Shown: in pieces, positions 1 to 10,570 of the stretch | Numbering within the stretch: the first letter of the stretch is position 1 | How the letters are laid out: each line of letters begins with the position of its first letter | Source: Cytospora piceicola | Lineage: Eukaryota > Ascomycota > Sordariomycetes > Diaporthales > Cytosporaceae | Reading direction: 5' to 3' | DNA: 64,000 nt | NCBI GenBank assembly: GCA_023375675.1 | Contig: JALQBC010000034.1 | Span: forward strand, 124,001-188,000 | Position numbers and translations under genes: made by a program | Notes under the pieces: generated by a model | What the model saw: only the letters and a program-made list of their open reading frames with translations | The model's database searches: none | What the model was told of the DNA's origin: nothing

Positions 1-2
1 AC

Positions 3-797
3 AACGCCACCTATGCAGCCGAGCAACTCGCCCTTTGGAAAGCGGGCCAGTTCTCACGGTACGACTACACCTACAACGCCATCGCCTTCCTCAACTGGAA
101 TGAAGTCGTCGGGAACGACTCAGCGCTGATCAGCCTGGCGCACCAAGCCATCGGCAACTCCACCAACGTGATCGACCAGACCAAGCTCTCCTTCCTCTCC
201 GACGACTCGGTCCCTCAGATCGAGATGTCCTTCGCCGACGGGCTCATCGGGGGCTACCTACCGGAGGACGACCCCCTCTACGGCTCCGACTTCGTCGGCA
301 TCACCGTGGTCGGGCTGCGGCCGCTGGGCAGGGGCAGCGTGCACGTCCGCTCGGCCGACATCAGCCAGGGCCCGGCGATCGACCCGCGGTACGCGTCGAG
401 CGAGTACGACGTGCGCACCGTGGTCGAGGCGGGCAAGTACGCCCGCCGGATAGCCCAGACGCGGCCGCTGGCGGGCTTCCTCGCCGCGGAGCACGAGCCG
501 GGCCTGGACGCCGTGGGTACGGATGACGAGTGGGCCGGGTATGTGCGGGAGGGCCTGATCTCCATGTTCCACTACGCTGGCACGTGTGCGATGCTGCCGG
601 TCGGGGACGGGGGCGTGGTGGACCCGCGGCTGAGGGTCTGGGGGACGAGGAATTTGAGGGTTGTCGATGCTAGTGTTATACCGGTGTTAGTCGGGTCCCA
701 TACCCAGACGGTGACTTATGGAATTGCGGAGCGGGCGGCGGAGATTATTCTCAAGGATCATGAACGCAAGGGTTTGATTTCTGGATTCGAGCTATGA
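3..797 (+). CDS. GMC-type FAD oxidoreductase, C-terminal part (5' truncated)
   Basis: This is the C-terminal 264 residues of a glucose-methanol-choline flavoprotein (aryl-alcohol oxidase, choline or glucose dehydrogenase type), which would oxidise an alcohol with bound FAD. The frame is open from the first bases of the window, so the FAD-binding N-terminus lies outside it. Visible family marks are the substrate-domain stretch ending in RPLGRGSVHVRSAD, the first active-site histidine in FHYAGTCAML (usual form HPxGTC.M), and the second active-site position in SHTQTVTYGIAERAAEIIL, where a histidine takes the His/Asn place. No introns are seen in this part. The GC-rich codon use matches intact genes nearby. 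The substrate cannot be told from this end of the protein. The family call is firm. Confidence 0.9.
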   Translation, partial: NATYAAEQLALWKAGQFSRYDYTYNAIAFLNWNEVVGNDSALISLAHQAIGNSTNVIDQTKLSFLSDDSVPQIEMSFADGLIGGYLPEDDPLYGSDFVGITVVGLRPLGRGSVHVRSADISQGPAIDPRYASSEYDVRTVVEAGKYARRIAQTRPLAGFLAAEHEPGLDAVGTDDEWAGYVREGLISMFHYAGTCAMLPVGDGGVVDPRLRVWGTRNLRVVDASVIPVLVGSHTQTVTYGIAERAAEIILKDHERKGLISGFEL

Positions 798-1398
798 GGA
801 CCACATGGGAATTGTTTTCCTCGAGCCTTGGCCCGAGTGGTCATATTGCCGATACTTGGAGAAGGGTGTGCTCTACACAATATCTTCCCGAGTATATTTT
901 CAACTACATAATGTTATGAGTAAAGCTACCGAAGTAAGCAGCTTCGAATGTCAAATATGAGCCACCTTCCAGATGTCCGGGACTGACAGCTTCCGGACTT
1001 GATAAGTCATTGTTATCCTGCTGGCTGCTTCAGCTCACTGGATCTTTGAGCCTTGAATCATAATAAGACTATACAGCCTATACAACTTATACCTGTACGC
1101 AGCTATCCTCCGGTACTTCGTCCCAGATACCTCGAATAGCAGATATCTTGAAGAGAATGGCGCCCTCGAATATTATAGGCCGGTCGTAAGTTCCAGACTT
1201 GATCTGGGGGGAGCCAGGTTGATGAGAATGTAACTCGTATTTTGAGAGAGATACGAAAGGCAATAAGTAATCAATCTGTTTCACTGTACACAAATATCAT
1301 TTTGCCCCAACAACCTTGACACTGACCAGCGGGTAGTATCTGCAGCTTACGTCTCTCTTCATGCGTAGCTCCATGTTCTGACCCCTTCGAGGCTGGAA
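798..1398. other. intergenic, convergent 3' ends
   Basis: Lies between the stop codons of the oxidoreductase and the secreted-protein gene on the opposite strand. It should hold both 3' UTRs. No coding or repeat signal is seen. Confidence 0.5.
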
Positions 1399-2207
1399 TT
1401 ACTCATCAATTGCCGTAGTTCCATTCTTTCCGTCCGAGGGCGCCCTCGAGGAGCCCTTATGGGCAAAGTAATATTTCGAACTGCGTTCTTCACAGTCACT
1501 GTCCCCAACCTCACAGCACTCAATGTCCTGCCTGTTCGCTGGCGGCGAAGCCTTGTGAAATGCGCTTTCCACACAGCTTCTAGCCCTTGAAGCTGACGCC
1601 AAGATCAACGGAATCTTAAAGGTCACGTACGCGCCGTGCTCGCCGTGCTTTTCGGATCTCCAATCCATGACTATCAAACAGTCTGTGATTCGTCCTCAGA
1701 AGTCAGCAAAATTTTCCATTTGGGTGGATATGTTTCCATTGTTGTATATGGGAATGGATGGGGCTGGATGCTCGCGCCATGGCCATCCTCAAGGTAAAGC
1801 ACCGAACATTATGTTCTTTGTAATGGAATGGATTCATGGGGTAGATGGCTAGGTTATTTCGAATCGTAGAGATGAGAGGGGATTCATCTAGTTTGCTTCG
1901 AAACATCAATATAAGACTGACCTCCATGGAGATTGTCCAAGAAACCACGCATGAGGTCGTCATTGCCCCAGTCCCGGGAGTAGACGGCGACCCAGTTGTC
2001 CCAGAAGCCATGCTCGTAATTACACCAGCTTGGATTTCCTGGGAGGATAGAAGATGACCTAGGGGGTCCGAAGAGGGCAAGAGAGGTCGTGTCCACGGTT
2101 GAGTTGTTGAGTTCGATGCTGTCTGGCGATGGTGGCAGCGAGACAACGCCAGCCACGACGCTGGGTAGCAGTAACGACGCCTTCAAGATGGTAGCCGGCA
2201 TATACAT
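1399..2207 (-). CDS. small secreted hypothetical protein, two exons
   Basis: The proposed exons are 2207-1922 and 1682-1399, with a 239-nt intron (GTCAGT donor, ATCACAG acceptor). The join keeps frame and gives 189 residues. The N-terminus (start MYMPATILKASLLLPS) looks like a signal peptide with a hydrophobic core at residues 5-22. The body has aromatic-rich NYEHGFWDNWVAVYS and DWGNDD stretches and several cysteines (CNYEH, HGDCL, RSCVES, ECCEVGDSDCEE), as expected for a disulfide-stabilised extracellular protein. The region around VTFKIPL and SCVESAF recalls small secreted proteins of plant-associated and soil fungi, but I cannot name a family. The intron is longer than most here, so a further small exon is possible. 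An effector-like role is inference only. The rebuilt reading frame is the main support. Confidence 0.55.
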
Positions 2208-3783
2208 TCTGCAGTATATTTGGAGGACAGCTATTACCGTTCAAAGATTTTGTTTTGAAAGATTGAATAACGTTAGAAGCGGGTTCTCCTCAATACGAGC
2301 TGACCCGCACGTCTTATATATATTTCAGGCGGGTTGCATTGATGCGCAGCCGGTGCTCGTAGTTCGTCCCATATCCGCACCTGGAGCTGCATTGTGGTCT
2401 TTTCTGTTGTCAGTAGCTCTGAATATAGCTTTAGCAGCTTTGAGCTGGTTTATTTAGTCTCTTTGGCACGGGCTCAGGTGTCCTGACGCCCATCATGTGA
2501 AATACATTCTGTTTGTCGAGGACTCACAATTTTCGAATATAACAGTGCACAAGAATAGTTTCAATAGGTACATGGATACATTTTACAAGTAGATCCTATA
2601 TAGTGTATATATACTATGCGGGCCATCCGATCTCCATGGGCCTCGCCGCCCTCGGATCGGGGCTTAGGGATTGATGGCCGCTTGGTATTAAGGAACTGGT
2701 CGGACTCTAGACATCCAAGCTTAACGCTCGTGCAGTCTAACCTAGTCAGCTGGTGTTCACATAAGCCGCCGTTGAAGAACACCCATTTACCATAGCACCA
2801 GGTCCCACCATAAAGCGGTCTCTTTACCTCTGTCGGGACAGTCTATGCATGCGGTAGTCATGCGTGAGGCTGTAGTCCTTTTCGGGGCTCGGTTACTAGA
2901 TACCGCTATCTATCCCCTCGCCCTCTATTAATGTGCAGGATCTAGTAGTTGTATCATTAAAAATAGCTCGTCATAAGATTGGGAATGGTCTCCAAGCTTC
3001 GATACATGTGTACATGGCCGCTCTAGCACCAGCTTACAAAGAGGGGGGAGGTGGCGCAGTTTAGGCAGCCACTTGGCCAGTCTCCACCGCACACTGTACA
3101 CACCACGACTTGAACTGCCTTTATAAGTGAAGGGAATGGGAATGCATCAGCGAAGTAGCTTGACTACAACTTTGAACTTATATCAATGATGGCCTTAGGG
3201 CCATACTTCGCTTTTTGGACTTCCAGACCTCCACTAATGTGTACAACAATATTTTACAGCCCTGACCCTGGACATCTGGACCAACCGTGTGCACACTGAC
3301 GCTGCGAGACCTGGACAAGCTGCTGTATGTTCAAATACTGGCAAGATGGCGCAATCAGCAGGACTTCTCGACTATCAAACACTTGCTCTCACCGCGAAGA
3401 CTTTGGGTTCGAGTCTTTGCCTGCCTTTATTTTGTATCTTCCCCTTCCGCTCTCAACTCTCAAGGAAGCACCTTTTTAGCTCTGTCAGCATGTCATATGA
3501 AGTAAGCAACTGAACGGGGCCAGCATTTGATTATTGTCTTGACCTTGAGGGGAACACTCTCCTTATAATTACCCAGCGTTCCCAAGGGTTTCCTTCAATA
3601 CATTGTCAACAAATTGCTCGTTCCTTCCGACCACTACAAACTCCTTTTCCTATTTCTGCCCCAAGCCAGGTCCAACTCTGAAAGGGTTCCAAAAAGGGTC
3701 CTCCCTGCCTTCTCTTGGTCGCCTTTACCCTCCGAGGCATCAAGTTTCTGTCACTTCGACCGCCCCCATTCTCAGGAGATCAC
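2208..3783. other. intergenic, about 1.6 kb
   Basis: No convincing gene. It carries the promoter of the secreted-protein gene at its left edge and the 3' region of the STAND gene at its right. The short open frames on both strands lack starts, splice signals or recognisable motifs. Confidence 0.45.
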
Positions 3784-6700
3784 CTAACAGATGCGAACCT
3801 TGAATTCCGCGGGTATGCACTCCTCGCGGGAGCAATAGTATATGTCCGACGAATGATACTCCTTGGGAAACAATGTGTCGACCTCTTCCATCTGAGCCCG
3901 GGGGGTAGCTCCAGGAATCTTTCGGGCCCAAGATGGTAACGCCCGGGCCCGCGAAATACTACCTTGATCTGACAGAATTCCATCCCATGGTGCCCCTTCG
4001 AAATCGATGATGGTTGGAAGTGTATGCCGTAGTGCGCGTATAGCGTCCACTAATGACGTATAGTGAACTTGGCCAGTCTTTTCTGGGGAAGAGAGTGTCT
4101 CGGCTTTGATGAAGCTGATAACCACGTCTGGGTCAGCTCCGTTGTTCAAGAATGTCGAAAGAACTTCCAGCTTGTGTTTCAACCGATCACGGTTTCTGTT
4201 GGTAAGCATATGGTTGATAACACTCTCGTCCTGCCTGTCCTGCCTGTCCTGCCTGTCCTGCCAGTCCATCCGCAGAACCCACTGAATATCCATCCATAGC
4301 CGCACGACGAAGACCATCCAAACCGTTCCAGTCATGTGCGGGCCTGATTCGATATCTGTGTTATGACGATCTTCGTTCTCTGGAATTATGGGGTAAAGTA
4401 GGACCTTGTCCCTAAAATGAAAGCCATGAGAGAGAAACCGCTGCGTATCATCTGAACTTGCATATTCCTCCCTATCCCACATGCAGACCCAAGAAAGGAG
4501 AAGATGTAAATCTGGCACCTGCGAGGTAGTCATTGGTCTGGAGTATTTCTGCGATAATACATGATCTGTCAGCCCTGCGAAAACGAAAAAGTGAGGAATG
4601 GACAGTGTCTGTCCTTCGAATTTTTCGCGATGGGTTTCGAGAGCATCAATCCCCCCTCGGAGAACCATATAAACCGGGGGTAAAAGGGAAACTGGCAGTG
4701 CAGCTTCTATCCGTTTTAGGACATGGTGTGAAACAATATAGGGTTCGGTATATTGATTCCGAGGTCGGTCAGGCAAGATACGCCGCATATGGTGGAGGAG
4801 TAGTGGTTCATAATCGGTTGAATCGGTTGTCTTGAAATCTTTGAGTGCCATGATTTCCGCTATCCTCAGCCTGAGAAACGATTCTGCAAAATTGAACGTT
4901 GATTCGCATGTCAACACACCGCCGCATTTCAGATAATCTGCTACAGTGCGATGCGAAAACCCAATGCCCTTTGTCAGCAGTCCGCGGGACGGGGTTATTC
5001 CTTCCGTGGGGATCCACGGAAGGGACCGTACGGGACCAACCTCCAGGAGACCCTTGGTAAGAGATGCGATCTGCTGCTCCGACTTTCCTAAGGCTTGGTC
5101 GATTGATCTGGGAGAGATATATCCGAAGGGAAACGCTGGATCGTCCAGCATATCTACCCAAGAGTATGCAATGAAGCTCAGGGGCACGTATTGTTCCGTA
5201 TCGGTTAGTGCCAAGAAGAGCATTCTGTCAGCCCTTTTTCGGTCCAATGGCTCAAGAGATTCCAGTAACGCTTGATATAGTTTTCCAAGTTCCCTGGGGA
5301 GACTGCGAAGTTTCTGAAATAGTATCTCCTCAGAATCGTAACCAGCCGAGCCGAGTAGCATTCGAACAACTAGAACAGCCCAGAGGAAGACGCCCTCTGA
5401 ATCTATCGTCACATCATAGACAAGGCGCTTATAGAACAGGCGGATCTGCTCGATGTTGTTGTCCCTCTCGAACATGTGAAGTGAAAACGTATAGATATCT
5501 TGCACATTGAGTCGATGTAAGTGCAGTCGTGTATCCTCGGCGAAAACCTTGTGAAACTCTGGATAGGGGCGCGAGCTCAACAGGCATTTGACGTTTGGCC
5601 TTTGAGACCACGTTAGGAAACTTTGAGCAAGCCTACGATGCTCCAAGGAATCTCCCTGGTATTCATCCAGACCGTCGACGAAAAGACATATATAATACTG
5701 GTTATCCAGCTGCTCTGCCATGAGTCGATCGAACGCGTCCTTCATCTTTGATGTGCGAAACAGAGAATCCTCGATATCAATAGGGCCCTGTCCACCGGGG
5801 CCTCCTTTGGCATCGCTTTCGAGGGCAGCCCACTGATCGCGAAATACGGTGGAAATGAGTTTTGGGCACTGCCGAAGGATGTCGAATAAAATTGATCGGT
5901 AGAGACCTTCTAGTGATTTTCCCATTTCGTTGCCGGCGGCCCAAAAATAGTGATCACTCGTCACCAGATAGTTATCGCCAGCCCAAGACTTTAATTCGGC
6001 TCGGGTTCTTTCGTGGTTTACTATGAGCTTCATAGCAGTCGATTTGCCAGACCCAGCCTTGCCAGACAAGTGAAAGACGCCACTACCGTGTTGGAGCCAA
6101 GCGATGAGTTTCCCTGTGGCAAGATGCCGTTGTTCTCGCTGTTCATCTTGGACTCCCCGAAGATGTATATCGGTGACCGACCTGTCTTGATCCTTGCCCG
6201 ATAAGTTGTCGTCTTGCCCCTCCAGTAGCCAAGCAAACGTCCCTTCTTCAGCGTCACGTATCGCTTCTTCTCGGTCAAACATTGACTTGTAAAAGACGTG
6301 TTTCAGAATGCGCTTTTCCAGTGGGATAACCCGCATCAGATCTTGGAGGCTGTCGAGGTTGAGCCTGATTCGATTGAGCATAGTCGTTTGTTGGGATATG
6401 ATGTCCCTCTCCCCTTCAATCTCGCCGCGGAGATCAGCAATGTGTTGATGTGTGCTCAGTGCTGTCGCCAAGGACGTTGCCAGGGAGTTGCGGATGTCTT
6501 CCAACTTGTGGACAGTTGTCGTAGCCGACTGCGATTCAACAGTTTGCATGCTGTCAAGTTGAGACTTGATACCGGACTGCTGGTTACTGCAAAACCTCAA
6601 GTTGTCAGGCATGTTCTACCGAAATAGAAAGAGGGCATGGGTTGCGTGTCGGCTTGTCGCAGGAAGGACCTACAGTAATATGGTGTTCATGATCAGAATT

Positions 6701-7089
6701 ATCTGAGAGGTGTACTCGGCAAGTCTTCCCCTCATAGAGCTGATGTCGTCCTTCCTGCGTATGCTCCTCAACTTGGCTTTCACGGCATTGCGAACGCCAC
6801 CGGGGCTCTGGAGTTTATGTAGTATCGTCTTCAATTCGTTTGAAAGGGCGTTACAGTCTGCCGCGAGTTGTCTCAAATCGTTTTCTGGCTTCGAACTCCC
6901 CAATGCACCTGTCCCGAGGTTCTCAGTCAGGCCTTGTAGGTTGCTTGCCATCTCCCTGATATTGGCGTTGTCCGCCGAGGTCCCGTCCGCAGACTTGTAG
7001 ATGTCCCTAGCCCCGGCGACTAACTTCCAGGAGAAATCTATGAAGGACAGTATGGCCGATGCGGCACCGATTGCAGTGATTGGATCCAT
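3784..7089 (-). CDS. NACHT/STAND (NOD-like receptor type) NTPase
   Basis: A 1072-residue protein from two exons, 7089-6674 and 6586-3784. The intron of 87 nt has a GTAGGT donor and TTTTGCAG acceptor; the acceptor nearer the donor would break the frame. I chose the start MDPITAIGAASAIL because it matches how fungal STAND N-terminal domains begin. Order: N-terminal helical domain (about 1-140), coiled helical linker (140-290), NACHT core with Walker A GKAGSGKST near 314-322, Walker B LFVDGLDEY near 440-448 and an SRPY sensor stretch near 477-480, then a long helical C-terminus. No clear WD40, TPR or full ankyrin array is visible; LSTFLNNGADPDV looks like one ankyrin-like unit. Fungal relatives act in non-self recognition and regulated cell death, so that role is inferred from family. 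A 9-bp tandem repeat encodes DRQ units near the C-terminus. Confidence 0.88.
4228..4267 (-). repeat. in-frame 9-bp minisatellite in the STAND gene
   Basis: Four consecutive copies of a 9-bp unit (gtcctgcct on the plus strand, last copy with one change) encode repeated Asp-Arg-Gln in the C-terminal half of the STAND protein. The unit is a multiple of three, so copy-number change keeps the frame. Confidence 0.9.
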
Positions 7090-7604
7090 GATGATGTTGC
7101 CTTGCGAAGCGAAGTATGCTGTCGTCGACTTGACAAGTAGCTGAAGGGAGATTGTAGGGAATAGGTTCTGGCTGATGCTGAGCGAAAGAGGGGAAAGGAG
7201 GCAACCTGGGAACATCGATTCACCCCGTCCTGAGGTCGGTAGCACAATCCAACGTAAGTCCGGACCTCACCAATGGCAGCAAGACTTGCTGCACGAGTTT
7301 GGGGGACGTTGGGCACCCTTAAGCCGCCCTTTCCATCCCCACCGTCAGGCTGGACACGGGGCACCGCTGAGGTCGTGTTACCACACCAAATGGCAGCCAA
7401 GACACTGCCACTTCATCAAAACACGATGCTGTCCAGTTGCAGTGCATGATTAGGTTTTCCAAGGCGAACGAAGGGAGAATTCCCTGCAAAATACATGTAG
7501 TTCACCCTGTGTTAGTTGCGCAGACCCCCCTACCTCCCCCAGTGCCACCCAAACCAATGCAGTACAACCCGCCAAACTGGAAATAATCCATATTCTTCCC
7601 ACCA
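7090..7604. other. promoter region of the STAND gene and 3' region of the next gene
   Basis: No separate gene seen. An upstream in-frame ATG at 7245 exists for the STAND frame, but the start at 7089 fits the family better. Confidence 0.45.
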
Positions 7605-8334
7605 TCATTTCGGCCTCGTAGGCAGACTCCCAAATGCCCTATCCAGCTCCGCACCCTGATCATCCGGTGCAGCCATCTCGACCACGCCCGACCCAGCCAT
7701 CCCCTGCCCACCAAGACTCAGCCCCATCAACTGGTCACTCACACTCGCGCCCTCGCCCACATCACCACTCAACAGATCCGTCCCAACCCCATTCGCACCC
7801 GACCCCGACCCCTCACCCCCACCACCACCACCACCAGCCCTCTCCGGCTCCAACAGCCTCGCCTCGCTGTCCAGCCACCCCGGCGCCACCCTCCTCTTCT
7901 CCGCCAGCTCCCTCGCCCGGATCCGCTCGTCCAGCTCCCGGAGCTCCTGCTCCGCGTCGGCCTGCAGCTTCGCCAGGTGCGCCTGCAGGGCCCGGCAGCT
8001 CGCGATGATGTCGTCCGGGTGCGCGGCGTGGCCCGACTGCGAGATGACGTAGCGGGCCTTTTCGGCCGGGTCCTGGTCGCCCGCGCCGCCGGTGGCGGCG
8101 GAGGTGGAGGTGGGGGTGGAGGCGGTGATGCCCGTGACGGAGGGGGGCAGCGTGGACGGCATGGCCTTGTAGGTGTAGGGGAGGGTGGCGGGGGTGGGAA
8201 GGTTGATGAAGGGGGAGACGGTCAGGGGCACTTGGGCTAGAAGGGGGTGGGTCCCTAGAGCGTTGTAAGTAAGTGGGTGGTTTATTGGGAGGCAGATATA
8301 GCAAGTGGTTTGTTCACTTACGGTTGTCATGCAT
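7605..8334 (-). CDS. conserved-looking hypothetical protein with 13-nt first exon
   Basis: A 220-residue protein from a 13-nt exon (8334-8322, MHDN) joined to 8254-7605. The 67-nt intron has a perfect GTAAGT donor and a CTCTAG acceptor. The single-exon reading that starts at 8330 runs straight through that donor, so the spliced model is preferred. It begins MHDNRTHPLLAQVPLTV and has a proline-rich N-terminal third (INLPTPATLPYTYKAMPS), a charged helical middle (LAKLQADAEQELRELDERI) likely to form a short coiled coil, an APGWLD motif, and a low-complexity glycine-rich tail. No enzyme motif, signal peptide or membrane segment is visible. I do not recognise the family and propose no function. 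It is divergent from the pICln gene with about 370 bp between the starts. Confidence 0.7.
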
Positions 8335-8706
8335 CTTGGCGGCGAGTGAGTGAGATGTCTGTTGGTGGTGTAGTTTCGTATCGCGGAATGAGAGTTCTCA
8401 GATGCGTATATCGTTTATGGCACCTTAGGTATCACTTATAAGTAGTTCAAGATGAATTTGGATTGAAACAGGGCGATGAAATGGAAAAGGGTAGGCGATG
8501 AGGCCGCGGGGGTGTTGGTGACACGGAGGTCACATGCCGATAAGAAGCTATCACTCAGTGCTTATCGGAGCTCTCAACTCGGCCCCACCAAAAAGTCGCG
8601 ACCAGTGGACGGTCGACGACAGCTCCGATTAATTGATGTCTCTCGTCTTGACGCGATAAACAACAACTTCTCACCATAGTAAATCCACAAGCACAAACAG
8701 GTCGAC
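8335..8706. promoter_or_regulatory. shared divergent promoter region
   Basis: Starts of two divergent genes flank this interval, so it must hold both promoters. No specific binding site could be assigned by eye. Confidence 0.5.
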
Positions 8707-9735
8707 ATGCTTCCCACAACCATCCGCACCTCCCCGTCTCTGGGCGACTTCACGCTCCTCTCAGAGTACCAGTCCACGACACCATCGACCTTCGACGGCG
8801 GAAAGCCCGTGCTGCACTTCCACGCCGCCGGCGCGAAAGCATGGCTCTCCAAGGATCAACAGAACGCCCTGCCCATCTTCCCCGCCGACTCGCCCGTGTT
8901 TGAGGGCGACTCGGACGAGATGGTTGCACAGGACGACATCGAGATATTCGTCAACTCAGAGTACGACACCACATCCCTCGCCTTGCCCACTACAAATACC
9001 ACTTACAAGTACATACCTAGCTAACACCCCCTCTCCTCCAGGACCCTCACAATCTTCAACCGCAAGTCCTCAACAGGCGTCCAGATCCCCTACCCCTCGA
9101 TAGCCCTCCACGCGATGCAACACAAAGCCGAGCCCTCCACCACCACCACCACCAGCGACGCCGAGGCCGAGGCCGCCAAGGCGCCCTGCATCCTCCTGCA
9201 GCTCGACCTGTCCGACGGCGGCGCCGACGACGAGACCTTCGACACGGTGCAGCTCACGCTCGTGCCGCCGCCGGCCTCGACCGACCTCTCGTCCCCGGCG
9301 CAGGAGGGCGCCGCGCCCCGCACCGAGCAGGAGAAGCTGTTCGACGCCATCAGCGCGTGCCAGAACCTGCACCCCGACCCGGCGGACGGGGGGGACGAGG
9401 ACGACGGCGAGGACTATGCCGACCGGATCGTCTTCGAGAGCCACGTGGACGGGAGCAGCGAGGGCATCGAGGGGCTGCCTGGCGTGATCAGGGGGAGCGC
9501 GGGCGGGGGCTTGCCGCCGCCCATGCCGGGCAGTTCGGGCTGGATCACGGCGGAGAACGTCTCGGAGTTCTTTGACGCGGATGGGAACTGGATAGGCGGT
9601 GGCGGTGAGGACGCAGACGAGGAGGGTGAGGAGCTGGGCGAGGGTGCTGGTCGGGTCCGGGGAAGGGACGAGATCAACGGAAATGGTGATGGTGCGGCAG
9701 AGGATGGTGAGAGCAAGCGCACCAGGACGGAGTGA
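8707..9735 (+). CDS. pICln / Lot5-family protein (regulator of volume decrease)
   Basis: A 315-residue protein from exons 8707-8960 and 9042-9735. The 81-nt intron has a GTACGA donor and CTCCAG acceptor, and the join restores IFVNSETLTIFNRKSSTGVQIPYPSI across it. This is the PH-like fold of the pICln family, where a short strand-rich module ending in an aliphatic YPSIALHAM stretch is diagnostic. Metazoan and fission-yeast pICln chaperone Sm proteins in the PRMT5 methylosome for snRNP assembly; yeast Lot5 is the low-temperature-induced relative. The rest is typical too: acidic inserts (DDGEDYADRI, GGEDADEEGEE), then a C-terminal ITAENVSEFFD-DADGNWIG type region and an acidic/basic tail. No signal or membrane segment, so probably cytosolic or nuclear. 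Family assignment is by motif recognition. Confidence 0.8.
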
Positions 9736-10570
9736 TCATTCGGCAGGAATCATACACGACCGTTTCGAGGATCCCCGGGTGTTTATGAAGAAGACCTGAC
9801 TACGGGTGTCTGAGTGCAGAACACTATGGAAAAGTTAGTGTACGACGGTGCTACGTTTGAACGGCCCTTTGGGAGCACGAGGACTACAATCTGTCCGGAC
9901 TATCCATGAGGAACATGAACAATATTGAACATCAGTCACCCGTGCGTACATGTAGCCGCTTCACAGGGTCCAGAGAGGTGGGTAAGGTTTCTTATGATTC
10001 CACAGACCGGCCTTGGCTAATTTATGGGATAGTTGTCGAAGAGTTCTCGCATGTATGGACCGTCTTGTTATTCACTCTTGTGGATCGATACCGGCCCTCG
10101 CGAGACTAATGTCCAGGAGGTCCACGGAAAATCCCAAGTTGAAGAAGAAACAATTTGCAGCAGTTGTATGCTCAATATTTGAGTTCCCGTCCTATAGTCG
10201 AAGGTCTTCAGTGATGGTAGAACGGCCGACATACCCAGGCTACCAGGAGGCATTCCAGGGACGTCTTCCGATAGACGAGCAGGGGACAGACTGTTACCCT
10301 AGACCTAAATTGCAGTTCAAATTTATGATCGCCAATATAGAATATGAATGGAAGCCCAATGGCTACCAATTTTGGCGATGCCCTCAATTCCAATCATAGT
10401 CCGAAAGCTATCATAGGCGCATTTCCATCGTCAATATCGTGCCTGGTAATTCAACGATATCAAGAAACCCTTCCAACAATACTCCTTAACACCCTGCGTT
10501 CTCATCCAAACATATTATAAAACCAAGTATTCCATCGTAACCCAAATCGAAAGTCATGCAGATGCCTTGA
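9736..10570. other. intergenic, convergent 3' ends
   Basis: Lies between the pICln stop and the kinesin stop. It should hold both 3' UTRs. Short open frames here show no motif or splice support. Confidence 0.5.

Noticed and set aside
3330..3430. tRNA-like A box and B box (GATGGCGCAATC ... GGGTTCGAGTC)
   Set aside because: The T-arm stem does not pair around the loop and the acceptor stem needs a bulge, so a tRNA gene is not supported; a tRNA-derived SINE remnant cannot be ruled out.
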